Source: CAYJWS01 sp964373925
Lineage (GTDB): Bacteria; Patescibacteriota; Patescibacteriia; Buchananbacterales; GWA2-38-13
DNA: 18,436 nt
Assembly (NCBI GenBank): GCA_964373925.1
Contig: CAYJWS010000021.1
Span: 1 to 18,436, forward strand
Direction: 5' to 3'
Shown: piece by piece, positions 1-6,747 of the stretch
How positions within the stretch are numbered: the first letter of the stretch is position 1
Layout of the letters: the number at the start of each line of letters is the position of its first letter
Position numbers and translations under genes: made by a program
The notes under the pieces: model-generated
The model's input: the letters and a program-made list of their open reading frames with translations, nothing else
What the model was told of the DNA's origin: nothing
Databases searched by the model: none

Positions 1-1
1 A

Positions 2-1537
2 AATGAAGCTCAGCAGACTTTCATTCGCGATATTTGCTCATTCTTCGGCGGGGCAAAATCCGCCAAAACCCCGAATGCTTTCGGGGCGAAGGCGGACAAG
101 CTCGGGGCGGTGCTTATCACTACATTAGTTTTTACATTCATATTCATTGTCATGTCTACCGCGCTTCTTGGAAACATTGTCGCGCAATACAAAGCCGGCG
201 CGCAAAGAGTAGCGAGGACAAACGCATTGCAAATAGCAGAGGCGGGAATAAATTATTATAAGTGGCATCTTGATAATTTTACCGATGACTACGCGGACGG
301 CACGGCTCAGACCGGGTGCAATCCATGCGGGCCGTATCTTCATAATTATGAAGATCCCAATTCAACAGTGGTGGGTATATTCGAGCTGTATATTACGCCC
401 CCAAAGCCAGGATCTACAATTGTAAAAATAAAATCAACGGGATGGACGCTTGATTCGCCCAAAAACAAGCGATACCTAGCGGTGCGATATGGAAGGCCTT
501 CGTGGGCGCAGTACGCGGTGGTCGCGAACTCATCAATGAGATTTGGAGTTGGCACAATAGTGCATGGCCCGATACACGCGAATGGCGGAATACGATTTGA
601 CGGAGTTGCGTATAACGAGGCAACGAGCGGCGCGACTACATACAACGACACAGACTCTGACGCGTGCACCGTAAGCTCGTGGGGCGTGCATACGTGCGTC
701 GCGCCCCAGGACCCATCGCCTCCGACAAATCCTCCAAATCGCCAAGATGTTTTTATCGGTGGAAGAAGATATCCGGTTCCAAATATAGACTTTAATTCTG
801 TCTCAGTAGACTTGTCAACACTGAAAACAAACGCACAGGCAAATGGTGTATATTTAAACAGTTCAAACAAACAAGGGTACCATATTCAATTCTTAGGAAA
901 CAACCAATTTCAGTATAAAACCGTAAAGACAACAAGCACGTGCACATGGTCTGGAGGGACACAATCGGCGAGCATGGGAGATATCAATCAATATCAAGGA
1001 AACTGGACTACCACAAACTTACCGAATAATGGTATAATTTTTGTTGAAGACAACGCATGGATAGACGGCACAATTAATGGAAAATTTATTACTATAGTTG
1101 CCGCAAAAGAGCCTTTGGCAACCGGACTTGCCGATGTATGGATAAACAACGATATTCTCTATTCCGCAAAAGATGGGACCTCGGGTCTAGGAATCATCGC
1201 GCAAAATAATATTTCCGTTGGCCTTTTTAGCGAGGACAATCTTGAGATCGACGCTGCACTCCTTGCACAAAAAGGAAGAGTTGGAAGGTTCTATTACCCG
1301 TCTGACTGCAGCGCGACATATTATAAAAGAAGCACTATTTCAGTCTACGGATCAATTGGAACGTATAAAAGGTACGGATTTTCATGGAACTGCGCGGGCG
1401 TCTATTGTTCCGGATACCTTGCAAGAAACCTCGACTACGATAAAAATCTTATTTACTCCCCTCCTCCATCGTTTCCAACCTCGGGGGAATATACATTCAT
1501 TAAATGGGATGAACTCCTTCCCGGAGAAAGTTATTAA
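2..1537 (+). CDS. PilX-like pilus assembly / pilin-type protein, 5' partial
   Basis: The frame is open from base 2 with no stop, so the gene probably starts before the window. The first possible start in frame is GTG at 110, but that would begin inside the pilin-like segment LGAVLITTLVF encoded from about base 101. A class III signal needs residues before its glycine, so GTG 110 is unlikely to be the true start. The segment is a Gly followed by a run of about 20 hydrophobic residues ending near LLGN, typical of PilX N-terminal domains. It lacks the Glu at +5 of major pilins. A region near bases 510-620 (WAQYAVV, VHGPIHANGGIRFDG) and several Cys pairs (for example CNPC) suggest a beta-rich, disulfide-bonded exported body. 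Likely role: minor pilin or pilus tip/assembly factor exported through the type IV pilus system. It is followed by pilM after 2 bases. The GC-rich hairpin at 59-96 is translated in frame just before the leader. The family is assigned from the N-terminus and operon context, not from a search. Confidence 0.75.
   Translation, partial: NEAQQTFIRDICSFFGGAKSAKTPNAFGAKADKLGAVLITTLVFTFIFIVMSTALLGNIVAQYKAGAQRVARTNALQIAEAGINYYKWHLDNFTDDYADGTAQTGCNPCGPYLHNYEDPNSTVVGIFELYITPPKPGSTIVKIKSTGWTLDSPKNKRYLAVRYGRPSWAQYAVVANSSMRFGVGTIVHGPIHANGGIRFDGVAYNEATSGATTYNDTDSDACTVSSWGVHTCVAPQDPSPPTNPPNRQDVFIGGRRYPVPNIDFNSVSVDLSTLKTNAQANGVYLNSSNKQGYHIQFLGNNQFQYKTVKTTSTCTWSGGTQSASMGDINQYQGNWTTTNLPNNGIIFVEDNAWIDGTINGKFITIVAAKEPLATGLADVWINNDILYSAKDGTSGLGIIAQNNISVGLFSEDNLEIDAALLAQKGRVGRFYYPSDCSATYYKRSTISVYGSIGTYKRYGFSWNCAGVYCSGYLARNLDYDKNLIYSPPPSFPTSGEYTFIKWDELLPGESY
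59..96. repeat. GC-rich nested palindrome inside the reading frame
   Basis: Outer arms TCCGCC (59-64) and GGCGGA (91-96) enclose inner arms CCCCGAA (69-75) and TTCGGGG (80-86), with a TGCT loop. All pairs are perfect. The inner arms match the core of the palindrome at 6755-6770, which suggests one dispersed repeat family. Here it is translated in frame upstream of the pilin-like leader of the first gene. Confidence 0.7.
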
Positions 1538-1539
1538 AT

Positions 1540-2604
1540 ATGTTTTTATTTCCAGAAAAAAATTCATTCGGCCTTGATATTAGCGATCTCTCTTTGCGCC
1601 TTGTGCAAATAAGAAAAAATGTTAAAAAATACACAATTATCTCATACAATGAAATGCCGCTTCCAAGCAGTGTTTTTGAAAATGGCGATATAAAAAATAT
1701 TGAAATCCTTTCAGAATCAATAAAAAAACTTGTAGCGACCGCGAAAGGCAAAAGAATAGAATGCAATCACATAATAACCGTGCTTCCCGAAACAAAGACT
1801 TTTGTAAAGCTTATTCGAGTCTACGCAGACAATGAAGAATCCCTCGCGCATATCTTAGGGCAAGAACTCACTAAACACATACCTTTTTCAATTGATGAAA
1901 TTTTTTTTGACTGGCAAATTATCGGCGAATTCAAGCCGCGGAACGAAAATGATGTGCTTATTGGCGCCGCACCCATTGAAACAGTAAATAGTTATATACA
2001 GGCTATTAGATATTCAGGATTCATTCCCCTAGCGCTAGAAATAGAATCTTGCGCGATTGCTCGAAGCCTTATTGCGATACAAGGAGCTTCAGAGATTGAT
2101 AATTCGGGAAAAATAATAATAGATATGGGTGCGACAAGAACTGGCCTCATAGTATACGACAAGAATGTAGTACAGTTTACCATGAGTCTTCCCGTGTCGG
2201 GGAATGAAATTACACAAAGGATAAGTGAAAAATTAAAACTTGATTATAAAAAAGCCGAAGACGCAAAAATTCTCTGCGGCCTGCATGAAGAAAAATGCTC
2301 AGGAGCTCTTAAAAAAATTCTGATGGAAAACGTAAACAATCTTATTAATAAAATACAGGAAGCAATTTATTTTTACGAGGAATCCTCCGGAAAAAATAAT
2401 GCGATAAAAAAGATAATCCTTTCCGGCGGAGGTTCCCAACTTATAAACTTAGATAAAATTTTGGACGAAAAAATCGGCCTTCCGACCTCCTATGGAAATC
2501 CCCTGATAAACATTTCAAAAATACATCCATCGGCAATTATTCCAAAAAAGAAAATGCAATCATTCACAACTGCCATCGGCCTTGCGCTTAGGGGCTCTGA
2601 ATAA
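1540..2604 (+). CDS. pilM: Type IV pilus assembly ATPase-fold protein PilM
   Basis: 354 residues, the usual PilM length, with an actin-like (FtsA/PilM) fold. The N-terminal phosphate-1 motif FGLDISDLS is at residues 10-18. The second-domain motif IDMGATRTG is at about 194-202, and the adenosine-site loop SGGGSQL is at 295-301. PilM is cytoplasmic, binds nucleotide and docks the N-terminal tail of PilN at the inner face of the membrane. The start ATG lies 2 bases after the stop of the PilX-like gene, and pilN follows after 5 bases, so all are probably cotranscribed. No good Shine-Dalgarno site is visible, as for most genes here. The symbol rests on motifs plus pilN/pilO neighbours. Confidence 0.9.
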   Translation: MFLFPEKNSFGLDISDLSLRLVQIRKNVKKYTIISYNEMPLPSSVFENGDIKNIEILSESIKKLVATAKGKRIECNHIITVLPETKTFVKLIRVYADNEESLAHILGQELTKHIPFSIDEIFFDWQIIGEFKPRNENDVLIGAAPIETVNSYIQAIRYSGFIPLALEIESCAIARSLIAIQGASEIDNSGKIIIDMGATRTGLIVYDKNVVQFTMSLPVSGNEITQRISEKLKLDYKKAEDAKILCGLHEEKCSGALKKILMENVNNLINKIQEAIYFYEESSGKNNAIKKIILSGGGSQLINLDKILDEKIGLPTSYGNPLINISKIHPSAIIPKKKMQSFTTAIGLALRGSE

Positions 2605-2609
2605 ACGCT

Positions 2610-3152
2610 ATGATCAGACTCAACCTCATTCCGGAAAATGAAAAAAAAGAAATACGGCTTCTCAATATATATTTAGCGATAAAGAGCCTCATTTTTATAT
2701 TTCTTTTTACTCTTATCACGTCAACTATTATTTTGCTTATCGCAAAAATAACTTTGCATAACTACTTTATAAAATCCATAAATGAAAATTATGTTTCAAT
2801 GATTAATATAAATTTATCAGGAGGTGAAATAAAACGACTTAAATCTGAATTGGCTAATATAAAACAAATACAAAAAGACCATACCCCATGGATAGTATTT
2901 TTCTATAAGCTTAGTGATATTATTCCTGAAGGAATAGTGCTAAGCCAGCTCACTTTAGAAAACGATAATGTTTTAATAATCGGCGGACTTGCAAAAAAAC
3001 GCCAAGACTTGTTAATGCTTCAAGATGCCTTGCACAAAAGCGCATATTTTGAAAATTTTCAGCTTCCCTATAACGTTTTATTTGAAAAAGAAAATATTAA
3101 ATTTAACCTTCAACTGAACTTTTTTAAAGATAAAATATTTCAACTTCAATGA
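2610..3152 (+). CDS. pilN: PilN-like pilus assembly membrane protein
   Basis: 180 residues. The N-terminus MIRLNLIPENEKKE resembles the short cytoplasmic PilN motif (NLLP) that binds PilM. One membrane helix follows at about residues 22-47, then a periplasm-facing or outer-facing domain with a short coiled segment (about 65-90) and a ferredoxin-like region containing IIPEGIVLSQLTLEND. This is the PilN architecture. The stop overlaps the next start by 4 bases (ATGA), which implies translational coupling with the PilO-like protein, the usual PilN partner. Primary sequence is weakly conserved in this family, so the call depends on topology and gene order. Confidence 0.82.
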   Translation: MIRLNLIPENEKKEIRLLNIYLAIKSLIFIFLFTLITSTIILLIAKITLHNYFIKSINENYVSMININLSGGEIKRLKSELANIKQIQKDHTPWIVFFYKLSDIIPEGIVLSQLTLENDNVLIIGGLAKKRQDLLMLQDALHKSAYFENFQLPYNVLFEKENIKFNLQLNFFKDKIFQLQ

Positions 3153-3724
3153 AAATTTCTCTGGGAACTACACAAAAAATAATTATTACAATAGCGGCTA
3201 CCTTGCTTATTATCGTGGGAATTGCATTTTTTGTAATACTTCCAACTATTCAAGATATTCAAGAAATAAATAAAGAAATTCTTTTTGAAAAGAAAAGCCT
3301 GGAAGCAAAATTTCTTAGCGGCCAATATTACACGAAAGTATATAAAGATTTCAAGGCGATAGAGCCGGAAATCGAAAAAGTACAGGGAATGTATATTAAA
3401 AAAGGAGAAGAACTTAATTTCATTACTGATATTGAAAAAATTTCTGAAACTTACAATTTAGAACCAAAAATTACGCGAATAAACTCAGATAAAAATGATA
3501 ATAATAAAGGAAGCTTTGAGACTTTGATACTCGAGATACGCCTTACGGGCGGCTTTACTCAAATTATGGAATTTCTTTCCGATCTTGAGGCGCTCAAATA
3601 TTATTTTAATATTTTTAACATTTCTCTAGCATCTCAAAACGATAAAAAAAATAAAATAAACGCAACAATAGTTGGAAAAGTATACATTATTGATGAAAAA
3701 TATGAAATTCAAACCAAAAATTAA
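3149..3724 (+). CDS. pilO: PilO-like pilus assembly membrane protein
   Basis: 191 residues with a short basic N-terminus, one membrane helix at about 13-33, a coiled-coil-like segment (about 37-60: many E, K and L) and a C-terminal alpha/beta domain ending in VGKVYIIDEKYEI. PilO dimerises with PilN and links the cytoplasmic PilM ring to the pilus machinery. The start overlaps the pilN stop. The end overlaps the next small gene by 23-32 bases. No PilP or PilQ follows, consistent with a cell lacking an outer membrane. Confidence 0.8.
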   Translation: MKISLGTTQKIIITIAATLLIIVGIAFFVILPTIQDIQEINKEILFEKKSLEAKFLSGQYYTKVYKDFKAIEPEIEKVQGMYIKKGEELNFITDIEKISETYNLEPKITRINSDKNDNNKGSFETLILEIRLTGGFTQIMEFLSDLEALKYYFNIFNISLASQNDKKNKINATIVGKVYIIDEKYEIQTKN

Positions 3725-4094
3725 AATTCCATTTAAGGTGCGAATAAAAATATCATGGAAAGCTATAAACTTCTTTGCTTTTTTTATTTCTTTTCTTGCA
3801 ATCGCGTCCTCTATACTTTTCGCTTATACATATATCACGAGTACTATAACGTATACGTTTGAAACCATAAATCTAAAATCTATCGTCTCGCCAGAATCAT
3901 TTAACAAAGAAGATTTTGAAAATGTGTTGAATGAAATGGAAAAGAAGGAATCACTCATGAAAAGCTATAACATAACGAATGTAAAAAATATTTTTTCGGA
4001 AATAAGAACATTGTCAACCACAACCATTAGTATTATTGAAGAACAAAAAAATACCCCCGAACCCCCACTTGAGGATATCAATTCTATTAATTGA
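3693..4094 (+). CDS. Small single-pass membrane protein at end of pil operon, function unknown
   Basis: About 133 residues from ATG 3693, or 130 from ATG 3702. An in-frame TTG at 3672 is less likely. I do not recognise a family. The N-terminus is strongly basic (KNMKFKPKIKIPFKVRIK), then one membrane helix spans about residues 24-47. A soluble outer segment follows with an EDFENVLNEMEKKE helix, ending in a Pro/Glu-rich tail (TPEPPLED). The topology mirrors PilN and PilO, with a positive-inside tail, one helix and an outer domain. The position as last gene of the operon suggests a pilus accessory role, which is inference. The stop is one base from the convergent NifU-like gene, and no terminator is seen between them. 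Confidence 0.65.
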   Translation: MKNMKFKPKIKIPFKVRIKISWKAINFFAFFISFLAIASSILFAYTYITSTITYTFETINLKSIVSPESFNKEDFENVLNEMEKKESLMKSYNITNVKNIFSEIRTLSTTTISIIEEQKNTPEPPLEDINSIN

Positions 4095-4095
4095 T

Positions 4096-4326
4096 TTAAT
4101 CTTCTACAGCCTCAACTCCCATCACGCCCTCAACTTTATCTTTGAGGGTTTTTTCTATTCCTTGATATAATGTCACGTGGGATATCGGGCAACCCTGGCA
4201 AGCGCCTTGAAAACGAACATAAACAATGCCTGATTTTTTATCAAAGCGCACAAACTCCATATCCCCGCCATCCGACCGAAGGTATGGTCTCATTTCATCT
4301 ATAACTTTTTGAATTTTTTCTTCCAT
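4096..4326 (-). CDS. NifU C-terminal-domain Fe-S scaffold protein
   Basis: 76 residues, essentially a single NifU C-terminal (Nfu) domain. Hallmarks are RPYLRSDGGD at residues 13-22 and the Cys pair in GACQGCPIS (Cys43 and Cys46), which binds or transfers a 4Fe-4S cluster, usually between two subunits. It acts in the cytoplasm in iron-sulfur delivery. No other Isc or Suf gene is in the window. It lies downstream of the C39 peptidase gene on the same strand, with a 64-base gap holding heptad repeats and an inverted repeat. ATG 4326 is the only reasonable start. No Shine-Dalgarno site is present; the repeat units occupy that place. Confidence 0.9.
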   Translation of the reverse strand: MEEKIQKVIDEMRPYLRSDGGDMEFVRFDKKSGIVYVRFQGACQGCPISHVTLYQGIEKTLKDKVEGVMGVEAVED

Positions 4327-4333
4327 AGTATAT

Positions 4334-4392
4334 AGCTATAAGCTGTAAGCAATAAGCTATAAGTAAAACAAAAAAACTACGTCTTATAGCTT
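4334..4392. repeat. Heptad tandem repeat with inverted-repeat partner
   Basis: Four 7-base units, AGCTATA, AGCTGTA, AGCAATA and AGCTATA, run over 4334-4361. The last unit is part of the arm AAGCTATAAG (4354-4363), which is perfectly complementary to CTTATAGCTT (4383-4392); a T-A pair extends it. On the coding strand of the NifU-like gene the repeats end 7 bases before ATG. The distal arm includes the stop codon of the C39 gene. Confidence 0.7.
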
Positions 4393-5218
4393 ACAACTCG
4401 GGCTTAGAAACAATAATAAAAACTTTCCTCCCAGCTCTCATCTCATCTTCCGTCACATCTTCTTTTCCCTTGCCTTGCTTTGGCCAGTCGTGTACTGCAT
4501 TTATTAATACATCATAATCATACCTGTACCCTTCTCCTTTTCTTGTGCCGGGATCGTTGGTAATAAATTGTTTTTTATTGGCGTCATACCCACGGATAAC
4601 AAGCATGTGGTAGAGCGGGCCGGGCTGTTTATAATTTGGGTTATGCAAATCCCTTCCCGCGGCAGGAATAATAACGAGCTTTCCTTCATTAAGCGCTTGT
4701 ATTATTTTCTGGGAAGTAACGCTATATTCAAGCTCGCCCTGTAAAGAAAAATATGTATCTAATATCTCAACGACTTCTTGCGAAGTTGCGTCAACTGTAT
4801 ATCCGTTTTTCGTCTCCCAAGACACCAAATCCTGTATTCGTTGTTCCGCTATTTCTTTATTCAATATTTTTTTATTAAAAAAAGAATCCGCGATTATCAT
4901 AGAGGCTTCTTCACAGGCTTCATTATGAAGCTCATCCCAGTTCGCAAACGGCGCTTGGGATGTAAATGGAACTGGAATAATCAGGCTTTGGGGATACACA
5001 TCTTGAGAGAGCGTGGTATTTTTCGCTTTCTCCTTGGAAGGATTTTTTGGCAAATCGGTTTTTGAATTCGGCGATTCCGCAGGAATAGTATTGATATTTT
5101 TTAATGCTTGCGATTCAGAATAAGAGGTATTATTCAAATCTGTCTTGACATAAGAGCAACCATACAAAAAAACTCCCGAAAAAAATGTGATTATACATGC
5201 TTTTATTTCTTTTTTCAT
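4391..5218 (-). CDS. C39-like (papain-fold) peptidase lipoprotein
   Basis: 275 residues. The N-terminus MKKEIKACIITFFSGVFLYGC is a lipoprotein signal with lipobox LYGC, so Cys21 is probably lipidated and the protein is anchored outside the membrane. A low-complexity linker follows (about 25-75), then a C39_2-type domain. The oxyanion Gln is in TSQAPF (Gln88), the nucleophile Cys102 is in NEACEEAS, His204 is in YHMLVIRGYD, and the following Asp222 is in TNDPG. All expected catalytic residues are present. It probably cleaves peptides or peptide cross-links at the cell surface; the substrate is unknown. It is transcribed from its own promoter, whose predicted start point coincides with the ATG. 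Confidence 0.85.
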   Translation of the reverse strand: MKKEIKACIITFFSGVFLYGCSYVKTDLNNTSYSESQALKNINTIPAESPNSKTDLPKNPSKEKAKNTTLSQDVYPQSLIIPVPFTSQAPFANWDELHNEACEEASMIIADSFFNKKILNKEIAEQRIQDLVSWETKNGYTVDATSQEVVEILDTYFSLQGELEYSVTSQKIIQALNEGKLVIIPAAGRDLHNPNYKQPGPLYHMLVIRGYDANKKQFITNDPGTRKGEGYRYDYDVLINAVHDWPKQGKGKEDVTEDEMRAGRKVFIIVSKPEL

Positions 5219-5224
5219 TCTTTT

Positions 5225-5253
5225 ACTATAATCAAAATATTTGTTTTTGTCAA
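5225..5253 (-). promoter_or_regulatory. Strong promoter of the C39 gene, leaderless
   Basis: On the minus strand, -35 TTGACA (5253-5248), a 17-base spacer and -10 TATAGT (5230-5225). Only six bases, AAAAGA, separate the -10 from ATG, so the usual start point falls on the A of the start codon. The -35 overlaps the T-tract of the preceding terminator. Confidence 0.75.
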
Positions 5254-5289
5254 AAAAATAAAAAGAGAGGACTCCAAGGAATCCTCTCT
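5251..5289 (-). terminator. Rho-independent terminator of the 279-codon orphan gene
   Basis: Perfect 8-bp arms AGAGAGGA (5264-5271) and TCCTCTCT (5282-5289) with a 10-base loop. On the minus strand they are followed by TTTTATTTTTTT. The terminator lies 45 bases past the stop at 5335. Confidence 0.85.
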
Positions 5290-5334
5290 ATATAATCAAA
5301 CAAAAGAACACATGGTTTGGCTCGTCTAGGCGAG

Positions 5335-6174
5335 CTACCCGCGGCAGAACAACGCACCAGAATGGATGCCGTTCGCAACGTCGAGGTCGCACCTGAGGTC
5401 GAACCCAATCTCGTCGTCGAAGGAGCGGAAGCACAGCGAGAAATCAGGGTTCCGCCACTGGACTGCGGAACAATCTATGAAGGAAGTGTGCCCATCTTGC
5501 ACTAGAAACTTGGGATAGGTTGCCTCGGCAACTGCGATCTCAATCGCTCCTGCCAAAAAAATGTTGTCTGGCATAAGCTTTGCCATCTGACGCTGGGCAT
5601 GAACCGAAAAACCTTGGAGTGGAAAAAAGAGAATCCCTGGGATTGTACCCTTGGTAAGATCAGCGAGTAGCTGGGCGTGACGTTCATCAACAATCGTGAT
5701 CTGACCCGCGAGTTCACTCTTGCGGTGGTTATAGAACTTCCGCCCGGGGAATGCCTTGGTATAACTTTCTTCCACTCTTGGAAGCAAGATCTCTTCGAGC
5801 AGAGTTCCGTAGTCACCAGATTCTGTCTGGGGCAGAAGGATGGGATACCATGATCCCTTGAGTAGGTTCGCCACATGGGGATTTGAAGCGATCATGGCCT
5901 TGATGGCTTCGATGCGATCCGTAACCTCAATAGTGAACTGAAACTTAAAATAAGCGGGTAATGTGTAGAGATGGAAGCTCGTGTTGGCATCGCAGACTGC
6001 TGATACGACTTGAGGCTGTTTGATGCAGCGCCCATTCTTGTCAACGAGCAGGCGGATAACGTCTTCTATCGTGACTTTCTTCTCACCACGAAGAATGGCA
6101 TCGACACTTTTTTCGCCTCCGCACATGTTACAGAGGGCTTCAATATTGCCTAAAGTCAAAGAACCGTACTTCAT
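5335..6174 (-). CDS. Orphan protein of unknown function, GC-rich stand-alone gene
   Basis: 279 residues, with no domain of known function recognised. Residues about 10-45 hold NMCGGEKSVDAILRGEKKV, similar to an N-terminal motif (GG, then LRGE and a V-rich tail) I recall from hypothetical proteins repeated in Patescibacteria genomes. That link is from memory and unverified. There are eight or so Cys, including a CNMC pair near residue 15 and a C-terminal CRG. No signal peptide or membrane helix is seen, so it is probably cytoplasmic. The gene is an independent unit: promoter, about 80 bases of structured leader, GGAGGAG site 6 bases from ATG, and a strong terminator. Its base composition is far GC-richer than its neighbours, which suggests different codon use or transfer. 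The coding call is firm; the function is unknown. Confidence 0.85.
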   Translation of the reverse strand: MKYGSLTLGNIEALCNMCGGEKSVDAILRGEKKVTIEDVIRLLVDKNGRCIKQPQVVSAVCDANTSFHLYTLPAYFKFQFTIEVTDRIEAIKAMIASNPHVANLLKGSWYPILLPQTESGDYGTLLEEILLPRVEESYTKAFPGRKFYNHRKSELAGQITIVDERHAQLLADLTKGTIPGILFFPLQGFSVHAQRQMAKLMPDNIFLAGAIEIAVAEATYPKFLVQDGHTSFIDCSAVQWRNPDFSLCFRSFDDEIGFDLRCDLDVANGIHSGALFCRG

Positions 6175-6180
6175 ACCAGT

Positions 6181-6187
6181 CTCCTCC
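6181..6187 (-). promoter_or_regulatory. Strong Shine-Dalgarno site, GGAGGAG
   Basis: GGAGGAG ends 6 bases before ATG 6174. It fixes the start codon and is exceptional here, because nearly all other genes have no recognisable site. Confidence 0.85.
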
Positions 6188-6232
6188 AGCTTATAGCCGG
6201 GTTAGAGTATTGTCTCTTCCCGAGACGCGGGA
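6186..6232 (-). promoter_or_regulatory. Structured 5' leader of the orphan gene
   Basis: Two overlapping 5-bp hairpins cannot form together: arms 6218-6222 with 6228-6232 (TCCCG/CGGGA), or 6212-6216 with 6222-6226 (GTCTC/GAGAC). Nearer the gene, CCGGCT and AGCTGG (6200-6195 and 6191-6186 on the minus strand) form a 6-bp stem with one G-U pair that reaches into the Shine-Dalgarno site. A regulatory role is inferred only. Confidence 0.4.
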
Positions 6233-6260
6233 TTCAACTAACATTTTAGCTGAATACTTG

Positions 6261-6288
6261 ATACTACCACAATTAATTTTTTTGTCAA
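6261..6288 (-). promoter_or_regulatory. Promoter of the 279-codon orphan gene
   Basis: Minus strand: -35 TTGACA (6288-6283), a 16-base spacer and -10 TAGTAT (6266-6261). The predicted start near 6254 gives an untranslated leader of about 80 bases. Confidence 0.6.
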
Positions 6289-6297
6289 TTTCCATAT

Positions 6298-6326
6298 TTG
6301 ACACAATACAATAAATACCTTATTCT
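6298..6326 (+). promoter_or_regulatory. Promoter of rpmA
   Basis: -35 TTGACA (6298-6303), a 17-base spacer and -10 TATTCT (6321-6326). It is divergent from the orphan-gene promoter: the two -35 hexamers form an inverted repeat 9 bases apart. A nearby TATATT could serve as an alternative -10. Confidence 0.55.
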
Positions 6327-6347
6327 ATATACTATATTATATTAACT

Positions 6348-6368
6348 ATTCTAGATTCTAAATTCTAA
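6348..6368 (+). repeat. Heptad repeat just before rpmA
   Basis: Three 7-base units, ATTCTAG, ATTCTAA and ATTCTAA, with a weaker ATTAACT unit before them. They end 4 bases before the rpmA ATG, where a ribosome binding site would normally be. Confidence 0.65.
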
Positions 6369-6372
6369 CACT

Positions 6373-6657
6373 ATGGCGCATAAAAAAGCAGGCGGTTCCA
6401 CAGCGCTTGGTCGTGATTCACACGGTCAGCGCTTAGGCGTTAAGCTCTATGGCGGAGAATACGCGCAAAGCGGGGCAATACTTGTAAGGCAGCGCGGTAC
6501 AAAAATTCGACCTGGAACAAACGTAAAAAAGGGATCTGATGATACTCTTTTTGCAATACTGCCCGGAATTGTCCGATTCTCGCAAAAAAAGGTAAAAAAA
6601 TACGACGGACATATGAAGTTTACAAAATTCGTACACATAGATCCGTTAAAAAAATAA
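6373..6657 (+). CDS. rpmA: 50S ribosomal protein L27
   Basis: 94 residues, a full-length bL27. The N-terminus MAHKKAGGSTALGRDSHGQR is the conserved flexible tail that reaches the peptidyl-transferase centre. There is no cleavable extension of the Firmicutes type. The central QRGTKIRPG and the C-terminal KFTKFVHIDP are typical. It is normally paired with rplU (L21), but no L21 is adjacent, so it stands as a single-gene unit with its own promoter and a terminator. There is no Shine-Dalgarno site; a heptad repeat precedes the ATG. Confidence 0.97.
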   Translation: MAHKKAGGSTALGRDSHGQRLGVKLYGGEYAQSGAILVRQRGTKIRPGTNVKKGSDDTLFAILPGIVRFSQKKVKKYDGHMKFTKFVHIDPLKK

Positions 6658-6671
6658 TTATATACTCAAAA

Positions 6672-6707
6672 AAATCCTTCGAAAGTTCGGAGGATTTTTA
6701 TTTTTAT
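6672..6707 (+). terminator. Rho-independent terminator after rpmA
   Basis: Arms 6672-6682 (AAATCCTTCGA) and 6687-6697 (TCGGAGGATTT) make 11 pairs with one G-U and a 4-base loop. A T-rich tail (TTATTTTTATT) follows. It lies 15 bases past the stop. Confidence 0.85.
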
Positions 6708-6747
6708 TGAAAAAGATTAGAAGTTATCTCAAAAAATAATTTTAACT

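Noticed and set aside
346..870. 174-codon minus-strand frame opposite the PilX-like gene
   Set aside because: It is antisense to a gene with clear family features, in a locally GC-richer stretch; the protein has no recognisable domain or start signals.
110..1537. GTG 110 as the start of the PilX-like gene
   Set aside because: It cuts off the Gly and basic residues needed before the hydrophobic pilin-type segment, and the frame is open to the window edge.
4095..4095. Terminator between the pil operon and the NifU-like gene
   Set aside because: The stops are one base apart; only a 5-bp ATTAA/TTAAT match is nearby, too weak and without a T-tract.
4334..4392. Heptad repeats as a CRISPR-like array
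   Set aside because: Units are 7 bases, contiguous and degenerate; there are no spacers and no cas genes.
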